From CALAZP01 sp041164265 (GTDB lineage: Bacteria; Bacteroidota; Bacteroidia; Chitinophagales; Saprospiraceae): DNA of 6,000 nt. Below the pieces are notes generated by a model. It was not told where the DNA came from. It worked only from the letters and a program-made list of their open reading frames with translations, and did no database searches. Where the stretch lies: the NCBI GenBank assembly GCA_041164265.1, contig JBEAPR010000069.1, positions 1 through 6,000 on the forward strand. The letters run 5' to 3'. A program made the position numbers and the translations under genes. Numbering within the stretch: the first letter of the stretch is position 1; each line of letters starts with the position of its first letter. This document shows, piece after piece, positions 1 to 6,000 of this stretch.

Positions 1-1001
1 ACAGAAAAAACGATGGCAGCATCCTCAGCGCTCCTGGTCATAGGTCCTATTTTGTCCATAGACCAAACTAAAGCCATTGCACCGTCTCTGCTTACTCTGC
101 CGAAAGTAGGACGTAACCCAGTGATACCATTGACTGTAGAGGGAGAAATGATGGAACCCAAAGTCTCTGTTCCTAATGCAAAAGGAACCAATCCAGCAGC
201 CACAGCTGAACCAGAACCCGCAGAAGACCCACTCGATCCGGTTGATGTATTCCAAGGATTTCTTGTTTTTTCGCCATACCATACATCACCCCAAGCTAAT
301 GCTCCCATACTCAATTTGCCTAATAATACGGCACCTGCCTCGTCTAGTTTTTTTATTACTGCAGCGTCCTTATTAATGACCTGGTCTTTGAAAGGCATAG
401 CACCCCAAGTTGTAGGGTAGCCAGCTACAGAAAATAAATCTTTAGCGCCGTATGGAATTCCATGCAACAACCCCCTGTACTGACCCGCTGCAATTTCTAT
501 ATCGGCTTGTAAAGCCTGATTCATCGCCCGTTCTTCCGTAAGCGTAATTACACAAAACAACTCGGAGTTAAACTGCTTTAAGCGTTTTAAGAAAAAGGTG
601 GTTAATTCCACAGAAGTTATTTTCCTCTGTCTAATCAGCGTGCTTAATTCGGAAATAGAGTAGAATGCTAGTTCATCCAAATTTTCGGGAAGAGTCACCT
701 CATCATTTGAAGAAAAATACAGAGGCCTAACCTCTTGAGGATATTCAAAACCAGTAGGCAAAGGATTGAAAAGCAAAGCTGGAGCGGTCTCATTACTCAA
801 TGGTTTCTTCCTACTTTCAATATAGGATAATCGATCGCGCTCTACGCCTTCGCGTAAGGAATCTATTTCACTTCGTGAAAAATCTAATCCTGCTACGTTG
901 CCTGCAATCATTAAATCATCGGTAGACAAACGATTGCCAACAACAGCACCTATGAAAAGTACTCCAACTACAACTAAAGATATTTTGAACATTTTTTCCA
1001 T
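1..1001 (-). CDS. Exported amidase-signature family hydrolase, N-terminal 333 residues (3' end beyond the window)
   Basis: Reading the minus strand from ATG at 1001 gives an open frame to the left window edge. Residues 115 onward match the amidase signature family, which includes GatA and fatty acid amide hydrolase. The whole Ser-cisSer-Lys triad is visible: Lys187 in GIPYGAKDLF, cis-Ser259 in GSSAGS, and nucleophile Ser283 in GTETLGSI. The spacing of 24 residues between the two serines equals that of the family. These enzymes hydrolyse carboxamide bonds; the substrate cannot be read here. Residues 5-22 are a hydrophobic stretch after a short basic start, so it is probably exported or membrane-anchored. 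That argues against it being the cytoplasmic GatA of tRNA amidation. Residues 23-114 are an extension of unknown role. An in-frame ATG at 992 is an alternative start. It lies 19 bases after the beta-subunit gene, in the same direction, and is probably co-transcribed. Its CpG content is higher than its neighbour's. The family is certain and the exported location likely. Confidence 0.9.
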   Translation of the reverse strand, partial: MEKMFKISLVVVGVLFIGAVVGNRLSTDDLMIAGNVAGLDFSRSEIDSLREGVERDRLSYIESRKKPLSNETAPALLFNPLPTGFEYPQEVRPLYFSSNDEVTLPENLDELAFYSISELSTLIRQRKITSVELTTFFLKRLKQFNSELFCVITLTEERAMNQALQADIEIAAGQYRGLLHGIPYGAKDLFSVAGYPTTWGAMPFKDQVINKDAAVIKKLDEAGAVLLGKLSMGALAWGDVWYGEKTRNPWNTSTGSSGSSAGSGSAVAAGLVPFALGTETLGSIISPSTVNGITGLRPTFGRVSRDGAMALVWSMDKIGPMTRSAEDAAIVFS

Positions 1002-1020
1002 GTCATTCTTAAATTATTCG

Positions 1021-2217
1021 TTAAGATAAAAAAGAAATCAAAACACCTGCAGCCACAGCAGAACCTATCACCCCTGAAATATTACTCGACATGGCATATT
1101 GAAGTAAATGATTGGTTTTATCGTACTTTAATGCAATTTCATTAGCGACTCTAGATGCCATGGGAACCGCACTCAAACCTGTAGCTCCAATTAAAGGATT
1201 TATTTTTTTTGAAGCAAATAAGTTATATAATTTGACTGCAAAAATGCCACCTGCTATAGAAATTGCAAAAGCAACAAATCCTCCTCCAACAATCAATAAA
1301 GTTTGAGGTGTTAAAAAACTTTCAGCGGTCATAGTTGCCCCAACAGTTAATCCAAGAAATATGGTAGCGGTATTCATTATTGTTTCAGAAGCAGCCTGGT
1401 AAAGCCGATTGGTAGCCTGACCAATTTCTTTAACTAAATTTCCAAACAATAAAAACCCTACTAATGGAACAGAAGAGGGAACCAATAAAAAGATAAAAAA
1501 ACCTAAAACCAAAGGAAACAAAATTTTGACCCTTTGTAAATTTTTGATAACCATTTTGGATGGGTATAAGCTCTCTTGCTCCTTCATATTTATCATTAAC
1601 TCTGCCTCAGAAGTGGTCCATTTGACCACTAAAGGAATGATTATAGGTACTAGTGCCATATAGGAATAAGCAGCTATTGCAATAGGACCCAATAAATGAG
1701 GAGCTAAAATAATGCTCGTATAAATTGCCGTTGGACCATCTGCTCCTCCAATAATCCCTAAAGCCCCTGCCTCTTTAGGAGTAAACCCGATTAAGACTGC
1801 TACAATCATGACTGAGAAAATGCCAATTTGAGCAGCAGCACCAAAAAAAGCTAGTCTAAGATTACGGAGCATTGGTCCGAAGTCTGTCATAGCACCAACT
1901 CCCATAAAAATCAAAGGTGGTAATAGACCGGTCTTAATAAGGGTAAAATATAGCATATTCATTATGCCGTATTCTCTCGCGATTTGTAGCAAGTGAAAAT
2001 CCTTTACCTGATCTGCATTCACCACAGCCATATTTCCTCCAGGAAAATTTGCAAGCATCATTCCGAAAGCTATTGGAACTAATAATAATGGTTCAAAACC
2101 TTTACCAATCCCCAAATACAAAAGGATAAATGAAAGAACTAACATCAATAGAGATAACGGAGAGGACATAAAAGCCTCAATGGCGGTCATTTCCAGCAAT
2201 TTTTCAAATAACTCCAT
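1021..2217 (-). CDS. oadB: Na+-translocating decarboxylase beta subunit (oxaloacetate decarboxylase type)
   Basis: This 398-residue polytopic inner-membrane protein is the carboxybiotin decarboxylase and Na+ channel of the OadB/MmdB/GcdB family, of normal length. It decarboxylates carboxybiotin on the alpha subunit and couples this to Na+ export, using up a proton. Nearly the whole chain is hydrophobic, with many membrane segments. Residues 154-163 (GIIGGADGPT) hold Asp160. Tyr186 lies in AAYSYMALVP. Residues 340-356 hold Asn340, Gly344, Ser349 and Arg356. By spacing these match Asp203, Tyr229, Asn373, Gly377, Ser382 and Arg389, the residues described as functional in the Klebsiella enzyme, so the pump should be active. 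The C-terminal SGVIGSAVAAGVLI stretch is also typical. The ATG is one base after the stop of the alpha-subunit gene (TAG-C-ATG) with no visible ribosome site, which suggests translational coupling. The partner alpha subunit points to oxaloacetate rather than methylmalonyl-CoA. Confidence 0.95.
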   Translation of the reverse strand: MELFEKLLEMTAIEAFMSSPLSLLMLVLSFILLYLGIGKGFEPLLLVPIAFGMMLANFPGGNMAVVNADQVKDFHLLQIAREYGIMNMLYFTLIKTGLLPPLIFMGVGAMTDFGPMLRNLRLAFFGAAAQIGIFSVMIVAVLIGFTPKEAGALGIIGGADGPTAIYTSIILAPHLLGPIAIAAYSYMALVPIIIPLVVKWTTSEAELMINMKEQESLYPSKMVIKNLQRVKILFPLVLGFFIFLLVPSSVPLVGFLLFGNLVKEIGQATNRLYQAASETIMNTATIFLGLTVGATMTAESFLTPQTLLIVGGGFVAFAISIAGGIFAVKLYNLFASKKINPLIGATGLSAVPMASRVANEIALKYDKTNHLLQYAMSSNISGVIGSAVAAGVLISFLS

Positions 2218-2218
2218 G

Positions 2219-4069
2219 CTAATTTAAGTTTACCAAAATGTCATCTTCCTCTACCTCCTCTCCATGTTTGGCAACAATTGCAGTTATCTTTCCAGCTTTA
2301 TCGGCCGTAATAGCATTCATTACTTTCATGGACTCAATGTAACCAATGGAATCTCCCTCAGCAATTTCATCTCCAACTTGGATACTTTTTTCTCCAGGGT
2401 CTTTTGTGAGGTAAAATTTCCCCTCTAATGGAGCCAAAATATTGGCCTGACTTTTAATTTGTTCTTTAAGAGGAGCATTTGAAGATAGGGTCGAAGTTTT
2501 TTCTGAATCGCCATAGGTCACTTTGACATCGTAAGATACCCCATCAATTTCAATGGTTAAAGAAGTTGGCCGATCAACCTCAGTAGTACTTCCAGATGTT
2601 TTGGTTGGAGGTTGCCGCTTTTGTTCTAAATCTTTCAAAAATTCTTCTTTAGCTTGCCCTGATTTGAACCTTTCATACTGCTCAGGATGCATGGCATATT
2701 CCAGCAGCTCCTCATCATCAGGTCCTCTCTCCCATCCTAATTCTTTCATTTTTTCTACGTAAAAAGGTAATTGATCAGGGTACAAATCTTGAGGATTGCC
2801 CTTGAAAAAATCCTTGTTTTGAGCAGCAGCTAATTCTTTTAATTCTTCTCCCACAGGGCCTAATAATTGTCCAGAACGGCCCAAAATCATCCCCCAGGTA
2901 TTTTCATCAATCATTTCCCATCTTTTCTTTCCTTTTATCAAGTTGATGGCGTTGACCAAGGATACATTTTTGACATATTGACTGAATGGCGTTACTAAAG
3001 GAGGATAACCCAATTTTGGCCAAGCATATTCTACTTCCTCAAATAATTTGAGGAGTAATTCATCCTCAGTTTGAGGTGGAAGACTTCTTTTTTCTAACCA
3101 TTTATTCAAACTTTTCAGATTGTTTTCCAAGTCCGCCATCAAACTTCCCATCATACCTCCCGGAAGGCCAGGTCCAATCAATAAAGAATTCATCTTTCGA
3201 TTATTTGGATTGATGTAGTACCCCAAAAAATCATCAATAAACGATTGCGTAAGGGTTCTTACTTCCATGTAGGCCTTTTTGTTAATATCTGGTAGCAAAA
3301 ATCCAGCGTCCTTAAACATGGCGTGAATAGTCAATAAATCAGGATGTCCTGTTCCCCAAGAAAGAGGTTCCATGCCTACATCAATAATATCAGCACCATT
3401 ACGTGCTGCTTCTAAGGCAGAGGTAACCGAAAATCCAGGAGTAGTATGGGAGTGAAACTGAATAATGATATTTGGATGACGCTCTCTTACTCCTTTTACT
3501 ATGCGGCCAATGGATACAGGGCGACCAACCCCTGCCATATCCTTAATAGCAATTTCTTGGGCACCTAGTTCAATAAATTGATCGGCTAATTGAATATAAT
3601 ATTCAACAGTATGTAATGGGGAATGGGTAATACTTAATGCCGCCTGGGCAATCATACCACCTTCTTTGGCAAAAACAAAAGACTTTTCAAGATTCTGAGG
3701 ATTGTTCAATCCGTCAAAAGATCTCGAAATATCAGTGCCTTGTAATTTTTTGACTTTAAATAAAAGTTTTCTTACATCTAAAGGTAAAGGGCGCATGCTT
3801 AGCCCATTTAATCCCCTTTCTAACATTTGAGTTTGAATCCCTGCTTGGTTGAAAGCCTTTGTCCATCTTCGAACTGAATGATTGGGGTTTTCGCCAAACA
3901 ATAGATTGATTTGTTCGAATCCCCCACCATTAGTTTCTACTCGAGCAAAACAACCCATATCTATAATTGGTGCTGCTACTTTTTCTAATTGATCTGCTCT
4001 GGGCATGTATTTGCCACTTGATTGCCACATATCCCTATACATCAGGGCTAATTTCAATTCTTTTCCCAT
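2219..4069 (-). CDS. oadA: Biotin-dependent carboxyltransferase alpha subunit (oxaloacetate decarboxylase / pyruvate carboxylase subunit B type) with fused biotin carrier domain
   Basis: This 616-residue cytoplasmic protein moves the carboxyl group of oxaloacetate to biotin, releasing pyruvate. Residues 6 to about 290 form the HMGL-like/pyruvate carboxyltransferase TIM barrel. Asp13 (in RDMWQS), Lys176 (in IKDMAG, the lysine carboxylated in this family), His206 and His208 (in FHSHTT) are the expected metal ligands. Thr210 sits at the catalytic threonine position, and Arg85 (ERG) at the substrate arginine. Residues 290-480 are the conserved C-terminal carboxylase region (LGYPPLVTPFSQYVKN at 353-368). 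Residues 483-545 are a linker with a small beta stretch, and 546-616 are the biotinyl domain. Lys582 in ESMKVMN, 34 residues from the end, is the biotin site. Two oddities are described under findings: RDMWQS instead of RDxHQS, and an AccB-like thumb. The ATG is 8 bases after the oadG-like stop. A pyruvate carboxylase role in the reverse direction is possible, but the oadB and oadG neighbours favour the Na+ pump. Confidence 0.93.
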   Translation of the reverse strand: MGKELKLALMYRDMWQSSGKYMPRADQLEKVAAPIIDMGCFARVETNGGGFEQINLLFGENPNHSVRRWTKAFNQAGIQTQMLERGLNGLSMRPLPLDVRKLLFKVKKLQGTDISRSFDGLNNPQNLEKSFVFAKEGGMIAQAALSITHSPLHTVEYYIQLADQFIELGAQEIAIKDMAGVGRPVSIGRIVKGVRERHPNIIIQFHSHTTPGFSVTSALEAARNGADIIDVGMEPLSWGTGHPDLLTIHAMFKDAGFLLPDINKKAYMEVRTLTQSFIDDFLGYYINPNNRKMNSLLIGPGLPGGMMGSLMADLENNLKSLNKWLEKRSLPPQTEDELLLKLFEEVEYAWPKLGYPPLVTPFSQYVKNVSLVNAINLIKGKKRWEMIDENTWGMILGRSGQLLGPVGEELKELAAAQNKDFFKGNPQDLYPDQLPFYVEKMKELGWERGPDDEELLEYAMHPEQYERFKSGQAKEEFLKDLEQKRQPPTKTSGSTTEVDRPTSLTIEIDGVSYDVKVTYGDSEKTSTLSSNAPLKEQIKSQANILAPLEGKFYLTKDPGEKSIQVGDEIAEGDSIGYIESMKVMNAITADKAGKITAIVAKHGEEVEEDDILVNLN

Positions 4070-4077
4070 AAAAGGTT

Positions 4078-4314
4078 TTATTTGGTCTTAATGATTTTAA
4101 CTATTTGGGCTTTACCTTGTGTTACAATGGAAACCACGGAGGTTATTACCGCTGCATGAGCATCTGCCACTTTATCCTGCTTCTGGTTGTTTTCTTCCAA
4201 CCGATTCACCAACAAGATCAGAAAGTTGCCCATTCCAACAACTAATGATAAAATAGCAAATACGGTAACCATTCCTACGACCAATAACAAAAGAATTTGA
4301 TTGATGGATTCCAT
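4078..4314 (-). CDS. oadG: Small membrane subunit, OadG-like (decarboxylase gamma subunit)
   Basis: This 78-residue protein has one long hydrophobic segment (about residues 7-37, with GMVTVF as in the OadG family), a polar charged stretch at 38-52 and an amphipathic tail. The tail segment HAAVITSVV resembles the 'AAIxAAV' part of OadG. In known complexes the gamma subunit anchors and assembles alpha with beta. The match is short and weak in itself, so the call leans on position: it is the first gene of the set, 8 bases before the alpha subunit. The frame stays open to a TTG at 4335, but I chose ATG at 4314. It has a purine-rich AAGGAAG just upstream and starts directly with the hydrophobic segment, and the TTG lies inside the likely -7 promoter box. 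Klebsiella OadG binds zinc through its C-terminal end; here only one histidine (His53) is available, so zinc binding is doubtful. Confidence 0.82.
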   Translation of the reverse strand: MESINQILLLLVVGMVTVFAILSLVVGMGNFLILLVNRLEENNQKQDKVADAHAAVITSVVSIVTQGKAQIVKIIKTK

Positions 4315-4332
4315 CTTCCTTAATTTAGAGTG

Positions 4333-4340
4333 CAAATTTA
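4333..4340 (-). promoter_or_regulatory. Predicted -7 box of the decarboxylase operon promoter
   Basis: On the minus strand these bases read TAAATTTG, a full match to the TAnnTTTG -7 element of Bacteroidetes primary sigma promoters. Transcription would start at about 4325-4328, leaving a leader of only 11-14 bases before the ATG at 4314. No TTTG-type -33 element is seen 17-23 bases upstream. This is a motif match plus position, not proof. Confidence 0.55.
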
Positions 4341-4344
4341 GTAA

Positions 4345-4368
4345 TAACCTTTTAAGGGTTTTTTAACC
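4345..4368. repeat. Short direct repeat TAACC and interleaved inverted GGTT/AACC in the divergent promoter region
   Basis: TAACC occurs at 4345-4349 and again at 4364-4368, 19 bases apart. Between them GGTT at 4357-4360 can pair with AACC on either side (loops of 7 and 4 bases). The element lies just upstream of the minus-strand -7 box, where a regulator or the -33 contact would sit. The stems are only 4 bases, so it is unlikely to be a terminator. In such A/T-rich DNA the pattern may be chance. Confidence 0.3.
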
Positions 4369-4430
4369 TATTTTAATTTTTTGTGATTTCCCAGGCGACA
4401 ACCATATAATTAGGCATCCATCCTTTGGTT

Positions 4431-4438
4431 TATATTTG
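4431..4438 (+). promoter_or_regulatory. Predicted -7 box of the aspartate kinase-tilS promoter
   Basis: TATATTTG matches the Bacteroidetes TAnnTTTG -7 element exactly and lies 26 bases before the aspartate kinase ATG. This gives an expected start near 4443-4447 and a leader of about 20 bases. No clear -33 TTTG at the usual spacing is visible. The leader is A-rich with no Shine-Dalgarno sequence, as is common in this phylum. Confidence 0.6.
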
Positions 4439-4464
4439 CTAATTATTTAAACATACAACAAACA

Positions 4465-5763
4465 ATGAAGGATAAGTTTCAAGTCTTCAAATTTGGGGGC
4501 TCATCTCTTAAAACTGCAGATTTGGTGGTCAATTGCGGAGAAATTATTAAAAATCAAGAAAAGGGTAAAATTTTGGTAGTGGTATCTGCTATGGGCAAAA
4601 CTACAGATGCATTAGAAGAGGTAGTTAAGGCACATTTTGAAGAAACGGGAACAGCCCAGGATTTGCTCCATAAGGTGAAGACCCAACACGTTGAATTAGT
4701 AAGTCAACTTTTTCCCGTAGGGACTACTCAAGAAGTTTTAACTAGTCTAAATGATGCCTTTGTTGAAATAGATTGGGTACTTGAAGAGCCGCCTTCCGAA
4801 AATTATGATTTTCTCTATGATCAAATTGTTGGAACAGGTGAAGTCGTTTCTTCTATTATAGTTCAAGCATACTTAAATTATATTGGACTTAGCGCAAATT
4901 GGGTTGATGCTCGAGATATTATTCAAACAGATGATATCTTTCGGGAAGGTTGGGTGCAATGGGAAGCTACCACAGAAAGGTTTAATAAAAACTTGGCCCC
5001 CAAACTTGGTCAATTTGATTTTTTTGTGACCCAAGGTTTCATAGGAACTACATCAGAAAATTTTACTACCACATTGGGTAGAGAAGGCTCGGATTATACC
5101 GCTGCGATTTTTTCTTTTTTATTGGACGCAGAATCTATGACCATTTGGAAGGATGTTGATGGAGTTTATACCGGGGATCCTAGGTATTTTGAAAATGTAG
5201 TTCAACTCCATAAGTTATCCTATAAAGAAGCCATTGAAATGACCTACTATGGGGCTAAAGTGATTCATCCAAAAACGATTAAACCACTTCAAAATAAAAG
5301 TATTCCCCTGTATGTAAAATCTTTTTTGGAACCAAATACTTCTGGCACTTGTATATCAGATGAGTACCTGGAAGATTATCCGCCTATTGTTTCAGTGGAG
5401 GACAATCAAGCTTTACTCCAAATTTCTACCCGCGACTTTTCTTTTGTTGCTGAGCATCATATTAGCAAATTATTCAACTACATTTCAGAAGTTCGATTGC
5501 ATGTCAATATGATGCAAAATTCTGCAATTAGTTTTAGTGTATGCGTTACAGACATGGACGATAAAGTTGAAAAGTTTATTAAACAAGTAGAGGCTGAATT
5601 CAAGGTATCTCTTGATCGTCATTTAAGCCTTATAACCATCAGACATTTTAGAGAGGACGTGATAGAGAATCTTAAGTTAGGTAAAATGGTACTACTAGAA
5701 GAGCGAAATAAAAAAACTTTTCAAATGGTAGTCAAAGAAGTAGCGGCTGTGAAATGGAAATAA
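4465..5763 (+). CDS. lysC: Aspartate kinase (monofunctional, with C-terminal ACT region)
   Basis: This 432-residue cytoplasmic enzyme phosphorylates L-aspartate with ATP, the first step toward lysine/diaminopimelate, threonine, methionine and isoleucine. The catalytic amino acid kinase domain spans about residues 5-290. Visible motifs are KFGGSS at 9-14 (nucleotide binding), VVSAMGKTTDAL at 39-50, GTGE with Glu126, TTLGREGSDYTAA at 202-214 with Arg206 and Asp210 (substrate binding), WKDVDGVYTGDPR at 228-240, and YYGAKVIHPK at 261-270. Residues 310-432 form the tandem ACT region (for example VNMMQNSAISFSVCV and LSLITIRHF), the usual site of feedback inhibition by lysine or threonine. Which one acts here is not readable. 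No homoserine dehydrogenase domain follows, so this is not the ThrA fusion, and the length is close to E. coli LysC. Its 3' end overlaps tilS by 10 bases. It is transcribed away from the decarboxylase operon. The lysC symbol is by type; several paralogues could exist in the genome. Confidence 0.96.
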   Translation: MKDKFQVFKFGGSSLKTADLVVNCGEIIKNQEKGKILVVVSAMGKTTDALEEVVKAHFEETGTAQDLLHKVKTQHVELVSQLFPVGTTQEVLTSLNDAFVEIDWVLEEPPSENYDFLYDQIVGTGEVVSSIIVQAYLNYIGLSANWVDARDIIQTDDIFREGWVQWEATTERFNKNLAPKLGQFDFFVTQGFIGTTSENFTTTLGREGSDYTAAIFSFLLDAESMTIWKDVDGVYTGDPRYFENVVQLHKLSYKEAIEMTYYGAKVIHPKTIKPLQNKSIPLYVKSFLEPNTSGTCISDEYLEDYPPIVSVEDNQALLQISTRDFSFVAEHHISKLFNYISEVRLHVNMMQNSAISFSVCVTDMDDKVEKFIKQVEAEFKVSLDRHLSLITIRHFREDVIENLKLGKMVLLEERNKKTFQMVVKEVAAVKWK

Positions 5764-6000
5764 ATCCCAAAATTTTTGAGGAACATCTCTACCAACTTGG
5801 TGCCTCAGCTCCAATTTTAGTGGCAGTTAGCGGAGGGGTAGACTCAATGGTTTTACTTCATTTAATTAATTATTTATCTATCCCCTATAGTGTCGTTCAT
5901 TGTAATTTTCAATTAAGGGGAGAATCATCTGATTTAGACGAACAATTAGTAGTTAATCAATGTCAAATAAATAAAGTTAAATGCCACACAAAAAAATTTA
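5754..6000 (+). CDS. tilS: tRNA(Ile)-lysidine synthase, N-terminal 82 residues (continues beyond the window)
   Basis: TilS uses ATP to join lysine to C34 of tRNA-Ile with a CAU anticodon. This changes the codon read from AUG to AUA and the charged amino acid from Met to Ile; the enzyme is essential in most bacteria. The frame starts at ATG 5754, within the last codons of the aspartate kinase gene, and runs off the right edge. ILVAVSGGVDSMVLLHL holds the PP-loop ATP pyrophosphatase motif SGGVDS (residues 26-31). HCNFQLRGESSDLDEQ (49-64) corresponds to the HxNHxLRxxSxxDE region typical of TilS, with Phe-Gln in place of the common His-Gln or His-Gly. No Shine-Dalgarno sequence is seen. The 10-base overlap suggests translation coupled to aspartate kinase. 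The substrate-binding and C-terminal tRNA-binding domains lie outside the window. Confidence 0.94.
   Translation, partial: MEINPKIFEEHLYQLGASAPILVAVSGGVDSMVLLHLINYLSIPYSVVHCNFQLRGESSDLDEQLVVNQCQINKVKCHTKKF

Noticed and set aside
25..282. Open frame of 85 codons on the minus strand, Trp/Cys/Ser-rich
   Set aside because: It is a shifted frame within the amidase gene. The amidase reads through the region without a break, so it is neither a frameshift nor a nested gene.
176..376. Open frame of 66 codons on the plus strand
   Set aside because: Antisense shadow of the amidase with no start signal or domain.
13..420. Open frame of 135 codons on the plus strand
   Set aside because: It is antisense to the amidase, whose catalytic triad and family motifs are all in the minus-strand frame. 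Its translation shows no recognisable domain.
1..1001. Amidase as GatA of the Glu-tRNA(Gln) amidotransferase
   Set aside because: The triad fits the broad family, but the hydrophobic N-terminus and long extension do not fit a cytoplasmic GatA, and no gatB or gatC is next to it in this window.
1112..1306. Open frame of 64 codons on the plus strand
   Set aside because: Antisense to the highly conserved C-terminal part of oadB, with no independent support.
2553..2762. Plus-strand frame with a run of serines
   Set aside because: The serine run is only the complement of the acidic DDEELLEY stretch of the alpha subunit; the frame is a shadow.
2219..4069. Methylmalonyl-CoA decarboxylase as the identity of the pump
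   Set aside because: That enzyme's alpha subunit is a crotonase-like acyl-CoA carboxyltransferase. Here the alpha subunit has the pyruvate-type TIM barrel with IKDMAG and HxHxT motifs, which points to oxaloacetate.
4346..4368. Rho-independent terminator hairpin
   Set aside because: The stems are 4 bases of mixed A/T and G/C, and both flanking genes point away from this site, so no transcript should end here.

Overview
The window looks like a low-to-moderate-GC member of the Bacteroidetes/Bacteroidota. Three things point there. Both promoters in the single divergent intergenic region carry a TAnnTTTG-type -7 box. Most genes lack a Shine-Dalgarno sequence and are preceded by A/T-rich leaders. 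The decarboxylase and aspartate kinase protein types also fit that phylum. I cannot name a genus from sequence alone.

Layout. From about 4340 leftward, the minus strand carries a tightly packed gene set. In transcription order it is a small membrane subunit (oadG-like, 4314-4078), a biotin-carrying carboxyltransferase alpha subunit (oadA-like, 4069-2219), a polytopic sodium-pump beta subunit (oadB, 2217-1021), and then an exported amidase-signature hydrolase whose C-terminal part lies beyond the left edge (1001 to <1). Gaps are 8, 1 and 19 bases, so all four are probably one operon. From about 4431 rightward, the plus strand carries a monofunctional aspartate kinase (4465-5763) and, overlapping its end by 10 bases, the start of tilS (5754 to >6000). 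Positions 4315-4464 form the shared control region. There is no gene-free stretch longer than 150 bases.

How the genes work together. The first three minus-strand genes make a complete biotin-dependent, Na+-translocating decarboxylase, most likely for oxaloacetate. The alpha subunit moves the carboxyl group from oxaloacetate to its own biotin. The beta subunit decarboxylates carboxybiotin in the membrane and pumps Na+ outward. The gamma subunit anchors the complex. The amidase is not a known part of this pump and may just share the transcript. On the other side, aspartate kinase opens the lysine/diaminopimelate/threonine/methionine pathway and TilS uses lysine to modify tRNA-Ile, a loose metabolic link.

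Nothing here is a clearly new system. The points most worth checking are an AccB-like 'thumb' in the biotin domain of the alpha subunit, an RDMWQS variant of the usual RDxHQS metal-site motif, the distinct CpG content and long N-terminal extension of the amidase, and the compact divergent promoter region.
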